A stretch of 20,511 nucleotides of DNA from UMGS1649 sp045637095 (GCA_045637095.1 JAZTYX010000058.1:1-20511); one strand, 5' to 3'. Counted from the first letter of the stretch, positions 1 to 7,905 are shown. Numbers and translations: made by a program. The notes: a model not told the origin generated them from the letters alone.

Positions 1-44
1 GTGTACCAAACTGCAATTGCTGTACACATACTCTTACAATAATA

Positions 45-79
45 TTAAACAGCATAACGTAAAACGCTATGCTGTTTAA
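45..79 (-). terminator. Hairpin ending the acetate kinase / pyrophosphorylase operon
   Basis: An inverted repeat pairs 45-58 with 66-79 (one mismatch, 5-base loop) about 30 bases past the stop of the last minus-strand gene. Read on the minus strand it is followed by the A/T-rich tail TTAATATTATT rather than a clean T run, so it is a plausible but not textbook Rho-independent terminator. The remaining bases up to the left edge hold nothing else I can support. Confidence 0.5.
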
Positions 80-109
80 ATTAATATTTAATTTTGTATT
101 ATCTACTTA

Positions 110-1345
110 TTATATATTCCAATGCGCTTTGTATAAAGCAACTGCTGTTTCAGGACTATCTACTCCCTCTTTATTTTTAATTGGAGCAAATTCATGTTCT
201 CTTAAACTTCTTAATAGTAACATATCTTCTACTTTACTAAATGCATCAAATATAAACGCTTCAAATTTATATGCATTAGGAGCTTCTGGAACAAATTCTA
301 AGCCGTTTTCATCTATGTAGTTACTCTTTTTGTGCGCTGCGTGATAAGGTAGTTTTTCGTGACCTATAAGCTCTAGTGCTTCTATGTTAAATAAATTGCA
401 TAGTATGTGAGATTCACCATATAGAAGTTCGCCATTTTCATCTCTTAGGTTTGCCATTTCTTCAGATATTTCACTATATTCTATAACACTTGGTCTACCA
501 TTTCTCTTACAGAATACACCAACTTTTTCTTGTGGATTTGCTTTAACAATTGTTTTAGATGCTGCTTTAACACCCTTGTCCGCTGCCATACCAATAAATA
601 ACGGATCTACTACATTAAGTAATATGTTATCTATTCCACCAATAAATATCCATTCTATTCCACGTTTTTGCATATCCTTAACTATGTCATTTTTATTCAT
701 AGCTTCAAATATACCACCATGTCCATCTGCAGCTTCTCTTACCATAGATTTAGTTTCAAGAAGGATTTTACCATCTTCTCTTATCATTGGAAGTTCGCCT
801 TGTTTAAAGAATGCTACATATTCTTTTGGATAACCAAAATAGTTGTTAGCTTCAAAGAAATTAACCGTATCATCGTTATTCTCACGGCTAGTCATAATGT
901 ACCAAGGAATATATGCGTTATATTTTGCATATGCTCTTTTTAATGTTTCACAAGTAATTTCAAATAAAGATTTAGTTTCTCCTACCTCTACCATATATGT
1001 TCCCTTAGGTCCAGAATGTCCAAGTCTTGTTCCTTGTCCACCTGCCATAGTAACACTTGCAAATTTACCTGCTTTAAGTATTTCCTCACCCATAGCTATA
1101 TATTTAGCATTTTCTTCATCAGATAGTTTTAATCTATCTACATATGCCATTGGTTCTATTAAATCATCTCCTGTAGATATATCATTTCTTCCGTCGTAAA
1201 GTTTCTTTGCAAGGTCTAAATCTAGAGTTTCAAGTCTTGTTAAAAGTCTTTCTCTTTCCTCATCACTTAATTCTCCTGCAAATGCTACTAAATGGTCTTG
1301 ACCATAAGCTGCAAGTTTTGTTTTAATTTCTTCTAATTTACTCAT
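110..1345 (-). CDS. UDP-sugar pyrophosphorylase, UAP1/AGX-like (UDPGP type 1 family), copy 1
   Basis: A cytosolic nucleotidyltransferase of 411 residues, expected to make a UDP-sugar and pyrophosphate from UTP and a sugar 1-phosphate. The nucleotide-binding loop AGGQGTRLGHSGPKG lies at residues 101-115, with Arg107 and Lys114 at the usual catalytic positions. Further family blocks are AADGHGG (205-211), GGIDNILL (236-243), IEYSE (288-292) and REHEFAPIKN (382-391). From memory these blocks resemble eukaryotic UDP-N-acetylhexosamine pyrophosphorylase (UAP1/AGX1) more than bacterial GalU or GlmU, so UDP-GlcNAc/GalNAc or UDP-Glc are all possible products. The start has an AAGAGG site 6 bases upstream. 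It is the last gene of the operon, 33 bases after its paralog. Family assignment is strong; substrate is not resolved. Confidence 0.88.
   Translation of the reverse strand: MSKLEEIKTKLAAYGQDHLVAFAGELSDEERERLLTRLETLDLDLAKKLYDGRNDISTGDDLIEPMAYVDRLKLSDEENAKYIAMGEEILKAGKFASVTMAGGQGTRLGHSGPKGTYMVEVGETKSLFEITCETLKRAYAKYNAYIPWYIMTSRENNDDTVNFFEANNYFGYPKEYVAFFKQGELPMIREDGKILLETKSMVREAADGHGGIFEAMNKNDIVKDMQKRGIEWIFIGGIDNILLNVVDPLFIGMAADKGVKAASKTIVKANPQEKVGVFCKRNGRPSVIEYSEISEEMANLRDENGELLYGESHILCNLFNIEALELIGHEKLPYHAAHKKSNYIDENGLEFVPEAPNAYKFEAFIFDAFSKVEDMLLLRSLREHEFAPIKNKEGVDSPETAVALYKAHWNI
999..1036. repeat. 38-base exact direct repeat, copy in pyrophosphorylase 1
   Basis: These 38 bases, encoding part of the nucleotide-binding loop, are identical to 2265-2302 in the neighbouring paralog. 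After one mismatch a further 11 bases are identical. The rest of the two genes has diverged much more. Confidence 0.8.
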
Positions 1346-1378
1346 ATTTTACCTCTTTCTTGTTTATATTTATTTGTA

Positions 1379-2605
1379 TTAATGTAATGCATTATATAAA
1401 GCAGTTGCAGTAGCTGGACTATCTGCTCCCTCTTTATTTTTTACAGGTGCAAATTCTTTGTTTCTATCTACTCTGTAAATCATTACATCATCTACCATAT
1501 TGAAATAATCAAATATGAAGCATTCATATTTGAATAGATTTGGATCTGTTGCTATTACAAAATTCCCATCTCTATCTATATAGTTTAAGCTTTTATGCGC
1601 TCTATGTATTGGTAATCTTTCATCTTGTATCTTTTCTAAAAGTTCTATGCTTAATAAATGGTTTACTATATTTGCATCTTTATATAAAAGGCTACCATCC
1701 GCTGCTTTAGCATTTCTCATATCATCATCCATTTCAGAATATTCTACTATGCTAGGTTTACCGCCTCTTTTGCAGAATACTCCTACTTTTTCATTAGGTA
1801 TTGTTTTTTCTATAGATTTAACTCCATTAAATGTATTACTTCTAGCAGTTAAACCTATATATATTTCATCTGCCATGTTTACAAGAATGTTATCCACACC
1901 TGTAACTAATACCCATTTAACTCCATCCGCTTTAAGTTTGTTTGTTATTCCATGTCTAGACATAGCGTTAAATATTCCACCATTACCGTCTGCCGCCTTA
2001 AATACTTTCTCTTTAGACTCTAGCACAAGATTTCCTTCACTATCTGTTATTGGAAGTTCTCCTTGACTAAAGAAAGTTATTTTATCCTTTGGATAATCAA
2101 AATAGTTATGTGATTCAAAGAAAGCTACTGTTTCTTCATGATTCGCTACGCTAGTCATAACATACCAATTAATATATACACCATATTTTTCGTATACTTT
2201 ATGTAAGTTTTCTACAAATAATTCAAATATGTATTTATCTCCTGTGTTTAGGTTTAACATAAATGTTCCCTTAGGTCCAGAATGTCCAAGTCTTGTTCCT
2301 TGCCCACCTGCCATTGTTATTACAGCATATTCGTTATTACAAATTATACTTCTTCCTAAGGCTTGTATTTCTTCTTTTTCTTCATCAGAAAAATCTGTAT
2401 CTGTAACACTTGTAACTGGTGTTATTTCCCCTAGGTTTATTTGTTCTTTAGAAATCTTTGTAAGACTTATAGCTTGTTCAAAATCTATTTCAGATATACT
2501 TTGTAATAATTCTCTTTTTTCTTGATCTGTTAAATCATTGTATGATACTAACAAATGTAGTTGGTTGTATTTCTTTAATAATTCATGTGCTTGTTCGTAA
2601 GTCAT
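1379..2605 (-). CDS. UDP-sugar pyrophosphorylase, UAP1/AGX-like (UDPGP type 1 family), copy 2
   Basis: Tandem paralog of the gene at 110-1345, 408 residues from the chosen start. It keeps the full set of family motifs: AGGQGTRLGHSGPKG at residues 99-113, AADGNGG, GVDNILVN, VEYSEMDDD and NKEFAPVKNKEGADSP near the C-terminus. The expected reaction is UTP plus sugar 1-phosphate to UDP-sugar plus pyrophosphate. Two in-frame ATGs exist, at 2611 and 2605. The AAGGAG site (2613-2618) leaves only 1 base before the first but 7 before the second, so I place the start at 2605. The ribosome binding site overlaps the stop codon of the upstream acetate kinase, which points to translational coupling. Both copies look catalytically intact, so the two may differ in sugar substrate. 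Confidence 0.88.
   Translation of the reverse strand: MTYEQAHELLKKYNQLHLLVSYNDLTDQEKRELLQSISEIDFEQAISLTKISKEQINLGEITPVTSVTDTDFSDEEKEEIQALGRSIICNNEYAVITMAGGQGTRLGHSGPKGTFMLNLNTGDKYIFELFVENLHKVYEKYGVYINWYVMTSVANHEETVAFFESHNYFDYPKDKITFFSQGELPITDSEGNLVLESKEKVFKAADGNGGIFNAMSRHGITNKLKADGVKWVLVTGVDNILVNMADEIYIGLTARSNTFNGVKSIEKTIPNEKVGVFCKRGGKPSIVEYSEMDDDMRNAKAADGSLLYKDANIVNHLLSIELLEKIQDERLPIHRAHKSLNYIDRDGNFVIATDPNLFKYECFIFDYFNMVDDVMIYRVDRNKEFAPVKNKEGADSPATATALYNALH
2265..2302. repeat. 38-base exact direct repeat, copy in pyrophosphorylase 2
   Basis: Partner of the repeat at 999-1036. It lies in the same orientation about 1.27 kb away, so recombination between the copies would fuse the two genes in frame and delete one gene's worth of DNA. 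Confidence 0.8.
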
Positions 2606-2612
2606 GGTCATT

Positions 2613-2618
2613 CTCCTT
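2613..2618 (-). promoter_or_regulatory. Ribosome binding site that decides the start of pyrophosphorylase 2
   Basis: AAGGAG on the minus strand, 7 bases before the ATG at 2605 and 1 base before the ATG at 2611. Spacing favours 2605. The site overlaps the TAA of the acetate kinase gene (2617-2619). Confidence 0.75.
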
Positions 2619-3810
2619 ATTTAACATTTATACATTCTAATGTGTCTTTAGCTATCATATACTCTTCTTCTGTCGGAATTATATATGCAATCACACGAGA
2701 GTCATCTGTAGATATTTTTCTTTCTTCAGATTTTACATTGTTTAGTTCTTTATCTATTGTAAGTCCCATAAATCCTAATCTTTCACATACTTTAGTACGT
2801 ACGTTTATTTGGTTTTCTCCAATTCCACCAGTAAATACTATAGCATCTATTCCGGACATTTTAGCTGCATATCTAGAAACATATTCTGCAACTTTAGATG
2901 TAAATACATCAACTGCTAAACCTGCTTCTTCATTTTCTTCAGACACAGATTCTATATATCTAAAGTCTGGTGCTAGCCCAGTCATTCCAGATAATCCAGA
3001 TTTTCTATTTAATATACTTTCCATATCTTTTGGAGATATGTTTTCTTTATCCATTATATATGTAACTACTGAAGGATCTAAATCTCCTGAACGAGTTACC
3101 ATTGCTATTCCACCTAAAGGTGTAAGTCCCATACTAGTATCTACACATTTACCGCCATCTACTGCAGAAATACTTGCCCCTTGACCTAAATGGCAAGTTA
3201 CTATTTTAAGTTGTTCTATTGGTCTATCTATTAACTCTGCAAGTCTATTTGCAACATACTTATGAGATGTTCCATGCGCACCATATTTTCTTATACCATA
3301 CTTTTCATAGTATTCTTTTGGTATTGGATACATATATGATTCTTTAGGCATTGTTTGATGAAATGCTGTATCAAATACTGCTGTCATTGGAGTTCCTGGC
3401 ATAAGTTCTAAACATGCCTTTATTCCCATAACGGCTGCTGGATTATGTAGCGGTGCAAATACTGCACACGCTTCAATATCTTTAATAACATTTTCATCTA
3501 TTAATACTGAACCCTTAAATATTTCGCCACCATGAACTATTCTATGTCCTACGCCTTTTATCTCGTCTAAACTAGAAATAGTGTTAAACTGTGGATCTAA
3601 TAGACAGGTAATGATTTGTTTAAGCGCTTCATCATGAGTTTTTACACCACGGTTTATGACTACCTTTTCCCCTCCTACTTTGTGAGTTAGAAAGGCTTCG
3701 TCTTCCCCTATTCTTTCATAATTACCTTTTGCTAAAACATTCACTGTTTCCATATCTATTAATTGGTATTTCAAAGATGAACTACCACAGTTTAACACTA
3801 ATATCTTCAT
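2617..3810 (-). CDS. ackA: Acetate kinase, copy 1 (operon-distal)
   Basis: Reversible acetate kinase of the ASKHA fold (acetyl phosphate + ADP to acetate + ATP), 397 residues, the usual family length. It opens with MKILVLNCGSSSLKYQL, giving the phosphate-binding Asn7. Arg90 (GHRIVHGG), His122 (APLHNPA), Asp147 (VFDTAFHQTMP), His179 (GAHGTSHKYV) and Arg240 (TRSGD) match the known catalytic set. The nucleotide-binding block reads CHLGQGAS where many acetate kinases have GNGAS/GNGSS. It follows its paralog by 20 bases. The AGGAGG site (3823-3828) lies 12 bases from ATG, separated by an AT dinucleotide run. No phosphotransacetylase gene is in the window. A related acyl kinase activity (propionate or butyrate) cannot be excluded from sequence alone. 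Confidence 0.93.
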   Translation of the reverse strand: MKILVLNCGSSSLKYQLIDMETVNVLAKGNYERIGEDEAFLTHKVGGEKVVINRGVKTHDEALKQIITCLLDPQFNTISSLDEIKGVGHRIVHGGEIFKGSVLIDENVIKDIEACAVFAPLHNPAAVMGIKACLELMPGTPMTAVFDTAFHQTMPKESYMYPIPKEYYEKYGIRKYGAHGTSHKYVANRLAELIDRPIEQLKIVTCHLGQGASISAVDGGKCVDTSMGLTPLGGIAMVTRSGDLDPSVVTYIMDKENISPKDMESILNRKSGLSGMTGLAPDFRYIESVSEENEEAGLAVDVFTSKVAEYVSRYAAKMSGIDAIVFTGGIGENQINVRTKVCERLGFMGLTIDKELNNVKSEERKISTDDSRVIAYIIPTEEEYMIAKDTLECINVK

Positions 3811-3820
3811 ATATATATAT
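3811..3820. repeat. (AT)5 dinucleotide run in the SD-to-start spacer
   Basis: Five AT units sit directly before the ATG of acetate kinase copy 1 and make up most of the 12-base spacer between AGGAGG and the start codon. The spacer is longer than the usual 5-9 bases. Confidence 0.75.
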
Positions 3821-3830
3821 TTCCTCCTAA

Positions 3831-5015
3831 TTATTTAATTAAAGCCATTGTTTCTCTAGCTATCATTAATTCTTCTTCAGTTGGAACTATCCAAACTTTA
3901 ACTTTAGAGTCTGCACTAGAAATTTCTTTTTCTTCTGCTCTTGTTTTATTTAGTTCTTTATCTAGTTCTACACCCATAAATCCTAATCTTTCACAGATTA
4001 ACCATCTTTCTTTTTCGCCTCTTTCACCAACACCAGCTGTAAATACGATTACATCTGCACCGTTTAATGCAGTAGCCATGTTAGCTATATATCCTGCTAT
4101 TTTGTATGTATAATGTTGCATAGCAAGAAGAGCTTTTTCGTCTCCGTTATGTATAGCTGCTTCAATATCTCTATTGTCTGCAGATACACAAGACATTCCT
4201 AAAAGACCAGATTTTTTATTTAATATTGTTTCCATTTCCTTAGGAGAAAGATTTTCTTTTTCCATAATGTATGTAACTACTGAAGGATCTAAATCTCCAG
4301 AACGAGATCCCATTGGTATACCAGCAAGCGGTGTAAGCCCCATACTTGTGTCTACACATTTACCATTTTTAACTGCAGATATACTTGCACCTTGACCTAT
4401 GTGACAGCTTATTACTTTAAGATCATCACGTCCCATTATTTCTGCTATTCTTCCTGTTACATATTTATGTGATGTACCATGTGCACCATATTTTCTAACA
4501 CCATATTTTTCATAATATTCATATGGTATTGGATAGATGTAACTTTCTTTAGGCATTGTTTGATGGAATGCTGTATCAAATACTGCTACATTTGGTTTTC
4601 CTGGAAGTGCAACTTTACAAGCATCTATTCCTTGTAGGTGAGCAGGGTTGTGTAGTGGTGCATATTTAACTGCATCTCTAATTCCTTCTACTACGCTATC
4701 GTCTATTATTACAGAAGATGTAAATCTTTCTCCACCGTGAACTACTCTGTGTCCTATAGCATCGATTTCATCTAATGTAGATATAACTGCTATACCTGGT
4801 TCTACAAATTTAGACATTGTAAACTTAATAGCTTCTTCATGGTTTTTAGCTGGTTGTTCATAAACTTTCTTTTCATCACCAAATTTGTGAGTTAAGAATG
4901 AACCTTCCATACCTATTCTTTCATAATTTCCTTTACATATAACTTCATCATTATCCATATTTATTAATTGGTATTTAAATGATGAGCTTCCACAATTTAA
5001 TACTAATATTTTCAT
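3831..5015 (-). CDS. ackA: Acetate kinase, copy 2 (operon-proximal)
   Basis: First gene of the operon, 394 residues, acetate kinase with the full catalytic set: Asn7 in LNCGSSSFKYQ, Arg90 (GHRVVHGG), His122 (APLHNPA), Asp147 (VFDTAFHQTMP), His179 (GAHGTSHKYV) and Arg238 (GSRSGDLDP). Like its neighbour it has GQGAS in the nucleotide-binding loop. The block near the C-terminus reads VFTAGVGERGEKE, where the neighbour has the more common GIGEN. The start is fixed by AGGGAG about 7 bases upstream and by alignment with the paralog. Probable role: ATP formation from acetyl phosphate in fermentation. The two copies are clearly homologous along their whole length, which indicates an old tandem duplication rather than a recent one. 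Confidence 0.93.
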   Translation of the reverse strand: MKILVLNCGSSSFKYQLINMDNDEVICKGNYERIGMEGSFLTHKFGDEKKVYEQPAKNHEEAIKFTMSKFVEPGIAVISTLDEIDAIGHRVVHGGERFTSSVIIDDSVVEGIRDAVKYAPLHNPAHLQGIDACKVALPGKPNVAVFDTAFHQTMPKESYIYPIPYEYYEKYGVRKYGAHGTSHKYVTGRIAEIMGRDDLKVISCHIGQGASISAVKNGKCVDTSMGLTPLAGIPMGSRSGDLDPSVVTYIMEKENLSPKEMETILNKKSGLLGMSCVSADNRDIEAAIHNGDEKALLAMQHYTYKIAGYIANMATALNGADVIVFTAGVGERGEKERWLICERLGFMGVELDKELNKTRAEEKEISSADSKVKVWIVPTEEELMIARETMALIK

Positions 5016-5054
5016 TTATTATTCTCCCTTCAATTATATAAATTTTACGAGCAT

Positions 5055-5084
5055 ATTATATCACATGTATATATAAAATGGCAA
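5055..5084 (-). promoter_or_regulatory. Promoter of the acetate kinase operon
   Basis: On the minus strand a -35-like TTGCCA (5079-5084) is followed after 18 bases by TATAAT (5055-5060), with a TG one base upstream of the -10 hexamer (extended -10). Transcription would start about 30 bases before the acetate kinase ATG. Confidence 0.7.
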
Positions 5085-5097
5085 GAAAATATATAAC

Positions 5098-5128
5098 AAA
5101 AAATCTCCTAGACATTCTAAGAGATTTT
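5098..5128 (-). terminator. Rho-independent terminator of the aldolase gene
   Basis: The stem pairs 5100-5112 with 5116-5128 with one mismatch and a 3-base loop, about 17 bases past the aldolase stop. On the minus strand the 3' arm runs into six T residues. It separates the aldolase gene from the acetate kinase operon. Confidence 0.8.
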
Positions 5129-5145
5129 ATTATTTTTATATATAA

Positions 5146-6090
5146 TTACATTTTATTTTCGCTACCTAAAACATTTACTATTTTATGTTTTACCATATCT
5201 TTTACAGCAGTTCTTGCTTTGCCAAGATAAGTTCTAGGATCAAATACTTCTGGAGATTCAGTGAAACATTCTCTAATGTTTGCAGTCATTGCTAAACGTA
5301 TATCTGAATCTATGTTTATTTTACATACGCCATATTTAGCCGCTTCTCTAAGTAACTCCTCTGGTACACCTTTAGCTCCTGGAATATTTCCACCATATTT
5401 GTTACACATTTCTACAAATTCTTGTGGCACAGATGATGCTCCGTGTAATACTAGTGGGAACCCTGGCAATCTATCTGTTATTTCCTTTAATATGTCTATT
5501 CTAAGTTTTGGTTCACCCTTAAATTTGTATGCTCCATGACTTGTTCCAATAGCAATAGCTAAAGAATCGCAACCTGTTAATTCTACAAATTTAACTGCTT
5601 CATCTGGAGATGTAAATTTAGCGTCTTCATCTGCAACATTAACATCATCTTCAACACCTGCAAGTTTACCAAGTTCTGCTTCTACTACTACTCCTCTTGG
5701 ATGAGCGTATTCTACTACTTTTTTTGTTAGTTCTACATTCTCTTCAAAAGAATATTTAGAACCATCTATCATAACTGATGTAAATCCACTATCTATACAA
5801 TCTTTACATAGTTCAAAAGTATCTCCATGATCCAAATGAAGTACTACATCTATATCTTTACCTTTAGCTTTAGCATCTTCTATTGCTGCTTCTACTAATT
5901 TTCTTAAGTATATTGCATTTGCATATTTTCTAGCTCCGCTAGATACTTGTAATATTACTGGAGAATTTGCTTCTATTGCTGCATCCATAATTCCTTGGAT
6001 TATTTCCATGTTATTTACATTAAATGCACCAACTGCATATCCACCCTCATAAGCTTTCTTAAACATTTCTGTACTTGTTGTAAGTCCCAT
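5146..6090 (-). CDS. fba: Fructose-bisphosphate aldolase, class II
   Basis: Zinc-dependent class II aldolase (fructose 1,6-bisphosphate to dihydroxyacetone phosphate plus glyceraldehyde 3-phosphate), 314 residues, cytosolic, glycolysis and gluconeogenesis. Early blocks are GAFNVNNMEIIQGI (21-34) and LHLDHGD (84-90), in which His88 is an expected zinc ligand and Asp87 sits at the catalytic position. VEAELG (136-141) supplies the glutamate ligand. IGTSHG (His185) and LVLHGASS (His216) supply the remaining zinc ligands. The NINIDSD-type substrate loop reads KINIDSD (257-263). AGGAGG lies 7 bases before ATG. The gene is flanked by its own terminator and by a divergent gene, so it is probably monocistronic. 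Tagatose-bisphosphate aldolase is an alternative within the same family, but the house-keeping role is more likely. Confidence 0.93.
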   Translation of the reverse strand: MGLTTSTEMFKKAYEGGYAVGAFNVNNMEIIQGIMDAAIEANSPVILQVSSGARKYANAIYLRKLVEAAIEDAKAKGKDIDVVLHLDHGDTFELCKDCIDSGFTSVMIDGSKYSFEENVELTKKVVEYAHPRGVVVEAELGKLAGVEDDVNVADEDAKFTSPDEAVKFVELTGCDSLAIAIGTSHGAYKFKGEPKLRIDILKEITDRLPGFPLVLHGASSVPQEFVEMCNKYGGNIPGAKGVPEELLREAAKYGVCKINIDSDIRLAMTANIRECFTESPEVFDPRTYLGKARTAVKDMVKHKIVNVLGSENKM

Positions 6091-6114
6091 ATTATTTCCT
6101 CCTAATATATGTAT

Positions 6115-6143
6115 ATACTACAACAATGAAATATTTTTTGCAA
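6115..6143 (-). promoter_or_regulatory. Candidate aldolase promoter
   Basis: TTGCAA (6138-6143) and TAGTAT (6115-6120) on the minus strand are separated by 17 bases. The -10 match is weak, and other A/T-rich hexamers nearby could serve. Confidence 0.4.
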
Positions 6144-6167
6144 GTACATTATTGGCTTTTCTTACAT

Positions 6168-6196
6168 TTGGAATAAGTCATAAAAATATTTAATAT
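6168..6196 (+). promoter_or_regulatory. Candidate promoter of the asparagine-synthetase-like gene
   Basis: TTGGAA (6168-6173), 17 bases, then TAATAT (6191-6196). It would give a very short leader of about 20 bases before the start at 6223. It is divergent from the aldolase promoter. Confidence 0.45.
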
Positions 6197-6212
6197 ATAT
6201 TAATATATTTAT

Positions 6213-6217
6213 GGAGG
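6213..6217 (+). promoter_or_regulatory. Ribosome binding site that decides the start of the asparagine-synthetase-like gene
   Basis: GGAGG overlaps the in-frame ATG at 6211, so that ATG cannot be the start. The ATG at 6223 lies 5 bases downstream and is the better choice. Confidence 0.8.
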
Positions 6218-6222
6218 TACAC

Positions 6223-7899
6223 ATGAAATATTTTGGACATATTTTAGATTACAATATAGCCCCTAGCGGTGTTAATTATAACGGGCAAGCTTTCAAAACG
6301 GAAAATTACATAGTTTTCTTTTCCGGAAGGTTATTTAGTGTTTGTAATAAAGAAATGCATTTAATTGAATCTGAGACTGCTAAAACTGTATTAAATCTTT
6401 ATACAACATTTGGCGCAGATTTCTTAAATCATATTGATGGAAGTTTTAGTTTATCCATCCTTGATCTAAAAAATAACGAGGTGTTTATTGCTAGAGACAG
6501 ACTTGGTTCAAAACCTATATATTACGCTGCTACCGACACAGAATTTATATTTGCAAACACTATAAAAGATGTTCTTGCCAATTCGTCTATTACACCTTGT
6601 ATATCTAAAGATGAGATTTGTGAAATATTTGGATTTGGTCCAGCACATACTCCAGGCAAAACATTCTTTAAGGACATTCTAGAGATAAAACCCGGATATT
6701 ACGGAATATTAAATAATGATGGTTTTAAAGAATATTGTTATTGGGATTTAGAAAAAGAATCAAATACAGATACACTAGAAGAAAATATATCTAAAGCAAA
6801 AGAATTAGTAGTATCTTCTTTTAACAGAGATTATTCTTTAGGTAGTGCTTGTATGTTATCTGGCGGATTAGATTCAAGTATATTGACTTCAATTGCTGCA
6901 AAAGAAACTTCTAATCTAAAAACTTATTCTATAGATTACGAAAACAACAATATTAACTTTACAGGTTCATCTTACCAACCAACACAAGATAAAGATTTTG
7001 TTAAAATAATGTCTAACAATCTTAATACTAACCATACTACTTTCTCCTATTCTTCTAAAGAGCTTTTTAGCTCGCTATATGAAGCAATGCATGCAAGAGA
7101 AATGCCAGGCATGGCAGATGTGGACTCATCTATGTTGCTATTTCTAAAATCTATTAAACAAGATGGAATAAATACAATATTATCTGGCGAGTGTTCTGAT
7201 GAAATATTTGGTGGTTATCCTTGGTATTACAAAGAAAATCTAATGCACTCTTACCCATTCCCTTGGGCTAAATCTTTAGAACTTAGAAAAAATATATTAA
7301 ACACAGATATAGTATCTAAAGAATATTTAGAAGAGTATATACAAAATAAAATCACTGATACTAAAGAAAATAATTTAGACTTTGAATCTACATTTACACA
7401 AAATTGTTACAACACAATTAAATGGTTTATGATGTGCCTTATAGAAAGAACCGAAAAAATAGCAGACTATGTTGGTATAGATGTTAGAACACCTTTTGCA
7501 GATTACAAACTTTTTGAATACGTATATAACATATCTGCTAAAAGAAAACTTGGATTAGAAGCAAGTGATATTCCTGTAGAAAAATACATTCTTCGTAAAG
7601 CTTTCGAAGATATGTTACCAGAATCTATTGTATACAGAAAGAAGTCTCCATTCCCTAAAACATATGATCCTAAATATCTAGAACTATTAGAAAAAGAAAT
7701 AAAAAAGATTATTAATAAATCTACTTCTCCAATACTACAAATAATTAATGTAGAGTTTTTATACGAGTTATTATCTACTCACGGAACTAATCTAAAAGAA
7801 AACTGGTTTGGTCAGCTTATGACTTATCCACAAACCCTTGCCTACCTTATACAAGTAAATATGTGGCTTTCACATTATAACATAGAGATATTAATTTAA
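6223..7899 (+). CDS. Asparagine-synthetase-like protein with degenerate glutaminase domain
   Basis: A 558-residue protein built like AsnB: an N-terminal Ntn/glutaminase-type domain (about 1-165) and a C-terminal ATP-pyrophosphatase synthetase domain. The synthetase half looks active: PP-loop SGGLDSS (213-219), SGECSDEIFGGYPWYY (321-336), GIDVRTPFAD (418-427) and the KKSPFPKTYDP block near 473-483. The glutaminase half keeps the fold-typical DGSFSLSILD (72-81) and ARDRLGSKPIYY (90-101). However, the catalytic Cys that should follow Met1 is Lys (MKYFGHI against the usual MCGI), and the NGE motif reads SGR (34-36). The sequence therefore predicts no glutamine hydrolysis; it may use free ammonia, or form another amide or peptide-like bond as beta-lactam synthetases of this family do. 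No biosynthetic partner is adjacent. A Nudix gene follows by 66 bases. Confidence 0.85.
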   Translation: MKYFGHILDYNIAPSGVNYNGQAFKTENYIVFFSGRLFSVCNKEMHLIESETAKTVLNLYTTFGADFLNHIDGSFSLSILDLKNNEVFIARDRLGSKPIYYAATDTEFIFANTIKDVLANSSITPCISKDEICEIFGFGPAHTPGKTFFKDILEIKPGYYGILNNDGFKEYCYWDLEKESNTDTLEENISKAKELVVSSFNRDYSLGSACMLSGGLDSSILTSIAAKETSNLKTYSIDYENNNINFTGSSYQPTQDKDFVKIMSNNLNTNHTTFSYSSKELFSSLYEAMHAREMPGMADVDSSMLLFLKSIKQDGINTILSGECSDEIFGGYPWYYKENLMHSYPFPWAKSLELRKNILNTDIVSKEYLEEYIQNKITDTKENNLDFESTFTQNCYNTIKWFMMCLIERTEKIADYVGIDVRTPFADYKLFEYVYNISAKRKLGLEASDIPVEKYILRKAFEDMLPESIVYRKKSPFPKTYDPKYLELLEKEIKKIINKSTSPILQIINVEFLYELLSTHGTNLKENWFGQLMTYPQTLAYLIQVNMWLSHYNIEILI

Positions 7900-7905
7900 C
7901 CGTAT

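Noticed and set aside
1..27. Short inverted repeat GTGTAC/GTACAC and palindrome GCAATTGC
   Set aside because: Six-base arms 15 bases apart at the window edge; nothing ties it to a terminator, operator or attachment site.
69..320. Plus-strand frame of 83 codons at the left end
   Set aside because: It overlaps the C-terminus of a clear minus-strand gene and starts inside its terminator hairpin.
2585..3184. Plus-strand open frame of 199 codons opposite acetate kinase copy 1
   Set aside because: It is antisense to a gene with a full set of catalytic motifs, its product is Ser/Ile/Pro-rich without domain features, and it has no ribosome binding site. Similar antisense frames over the pyrophosphorylase, aldolase, NRPS and helicase genes were left out for the same reason.
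110..5015. Paired acetate kinase and pyrophosphorylase genes as one split or frameshifted gene each
   Set aside because: Each copy is full length with its own start, SD and complete motif set, so these are duplications, not fragments.
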